Shown one piece after another: positions 5,912 to 6,686 of a stretch of DNA of 6,686 nt; position 1 is the first letter of the stretch, and the number at the start of each line of letters is the position of its first letter. The stretch comes from Bacillota bacterium (GTDB lineage Bacteria > Bacillota > Clostridia > Lachnospirales > Lachnospiraceae). A program made the position numbers and the translations under genes. The stretch lies in contig JAEYRR010000011.1 in assembly GCA_023435505.1 (NCBI GenBank), positions 1 to 6,686 of the forward strand, in the 5' to 3' direction. Below the pieces are notes generated by a model. The model ran no database searches. It was not told where the DNA came from and saw nothing but the letters and a program-made list of their open reading frames with translations.

Positions 5912-6686
5912 TTATTTACTTAATGCACTGACACGATGGATAATCTCATGTCTTCCAGGACCATTTGACACCATGGTAACTGGTACCTGAAGTTCCTGCT
6001 CAATAAATTCAATATATTTTCTACAGTTTTCAGGAAGCTTCTCATACTCAGTGATTCCTCTGATTTCTTCCTTCCAACCTGGAAGTGTTGTATAAACAGG
6101 TTTTGCTTTTGCAAGCTTCACGGTTGTAGGGAAGTCCTTGGTTACTACACCATCGATTTCATATCCGATGCAAACAGGAATTTCATCCAGATAACCAAGT
6201 ACATCTAATACGGTAAGAGCCACATTTGTTGCACCCTGAATTTTACAACCGTAACGGGAAGCCACTGCATCAAACCATCCCATACGTCTTGGACGACCAG
6301 TGGTAGCACCATACTCTCCGCCGTCTCCGCCACGTCTTCTAAGTTCATCAGCTTCATCCCCAAAGATCTCACTGACAAATTCACCTGCTCCTACTGCGCT
6401 GGAGTATGCCTTCACTACTGTGATGATATCTTTGATTTCATATGGTGGGATACCTGCACCGATTGCACCATAAGCAGCTAAAGTAGAGGAAGAGGTAACC
6501 ATAGGGTAGATACCGAAATCCGGATCCTTTAAGGAACCTAACTGTCCCTCTAATAATATATTTTTACCTTCTTTCATAGCATCGTGTAAAAAGGCTGAAA
6601 CATCACAAACATATGGCTCTACCATTTTACGATATTCCATTAACGTATCATATAATTCTTTCTCATCTATTTTTGGTTTGTGATAT
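5912..6686 (-). CDS. purA: Adenylosuccinate synthetase, C-terminal part (start beyond window)
   Basis: This enzyme joins IMP and aspartate using GTP to give adenylosuccinate, the first committed step of AMP synthesis, in the cytoplasm. The frame is open from the right edge to TAA at 5914-5912, giving 257 visible residues of the usual 425-430; the GTP P-loop and catalytic N-terminus are off the window. ATG at 6640 is internal, since YHKPKIDEKELYDTL precedes it in frame. Family motifs are IYPMVTSSS (the Thr that contacts IMP), EYGATTGRPRRMGWFDAVA, TVLDVLGYLDEIPVCIGYEIDG, LPGWKEEIRG, LPENCRKYIEFIEQ and VTMVSNGPGR near the C-terminus. Departures from typical PurA: EGQLGSLKDPDFG where most have EGAQGTLLDIDHG, so the IMP-contacting Gln appears shifted by one; a Gly-rich RRRGGDGGEYG before ATTGRPRR; and GPGR for GPDR. 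I recall such sequences as a lineage variant in Lachnospiraceae, so I take it as functional. A terminator follows directly. Confidence 0.93.
   Translation of the reverse strand, partial: YHKPKIDEKELYDTLMEYRKMVEPYVCDVSAFLHDAMKEGKNILLEGQLGSLKDPDFGIYPMVTSSSTLAAYGAIGAGIPPYEIKDIITVVKAYSSAVGAGEFVSEIFGDEADELRRRGGDGGEYGATTGRPRRMGWFDAVASRYGCKIQGATNVALTVLDVLGYLDEIPVCIGYEIDGVVTKDFPTTVKLAKAKPVYTTLPGWKEEIRGITEYEKLPENCRKYIEFIEQELQVPVTMVSNGPGRHEIIHRVSALSK

Noticed and set aside
6638..6640. ATG at 6640 as the start of purA
   Set aside because: The frame stays open upstream to the window edge with residues typical of PurA, and the visible part begins in the middle of the family, so this Met is internal.

Overview
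The window looks like chromosome from a low-GC Gram-positive anaerobe of the Clostridia, most likely a member of the Lachnospiraceae. The evidence is AT-rich sequence, strong AGGAG-type ribosome binding sites, a DUF5717-type giant protein (a family I know essentially from Lachnospiraceae and close relatives) and a divergent adenylosuccinate synthetase of the type I associate with the same group. I do not assign a species. There is no sign of a phage, transposon, CRISPR array, tRNA or rRNA.

Layout. Positions 1-2915 (minus strand) hold the first about 971 codons of a DUF5717-family protein whose C-terminus lies off the left edge. A 174-base divergent intergenic region (2916-3089) follows. It carries a good sigma-A promoter for the DUF5717 gene, a weaker one for the gene on the other strand, and between them a perfect 20-bp palindrome that looks like a shared operator. 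Positions 3090-4193 (plus strand) encode a 367-residue PLP enzyme that resembles CobD (threonine-phosphate decarboxylase) more than HisC, although no other cobalamin gene is in view. A 12-bp perfect hairpin at 4197-4226 lies between the convergent ends of this gene and the next.

Positions 4237-5697 (minus strand) encode a 486-residue methyl-accepting chemotaxis protein with six predicted membrane spans, no extracellular sensor domain and no recognisable HAMP domain. Its upstream region carries a near-consensus motility-sigma (sigma-28/SigD) promoter overlapping a good sigma-A promoter, both sitting on an 8-bp inverted repeat. A strong intrinsic terminator (5858-5901) separates it from the last gene. 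Positions 5912-6686 (minus strand) are the C-terminal 257 residues of adenylosuccinate synthetase (purA), whose start lies off the right edge.

The genes do not form one pathway: the window holds four separately transcribed single genes. The points most worth following are the regulatory architecture (shared palindrome; dual sigma-D/sigma-A promoter on an orphan receptor), the unresolved role of the CobD-like enzyme next to the uncharacterised DUF5717 protein, and the altered IMP-site motif in PurA. I found no convincing evidence of a new multi-gene system.
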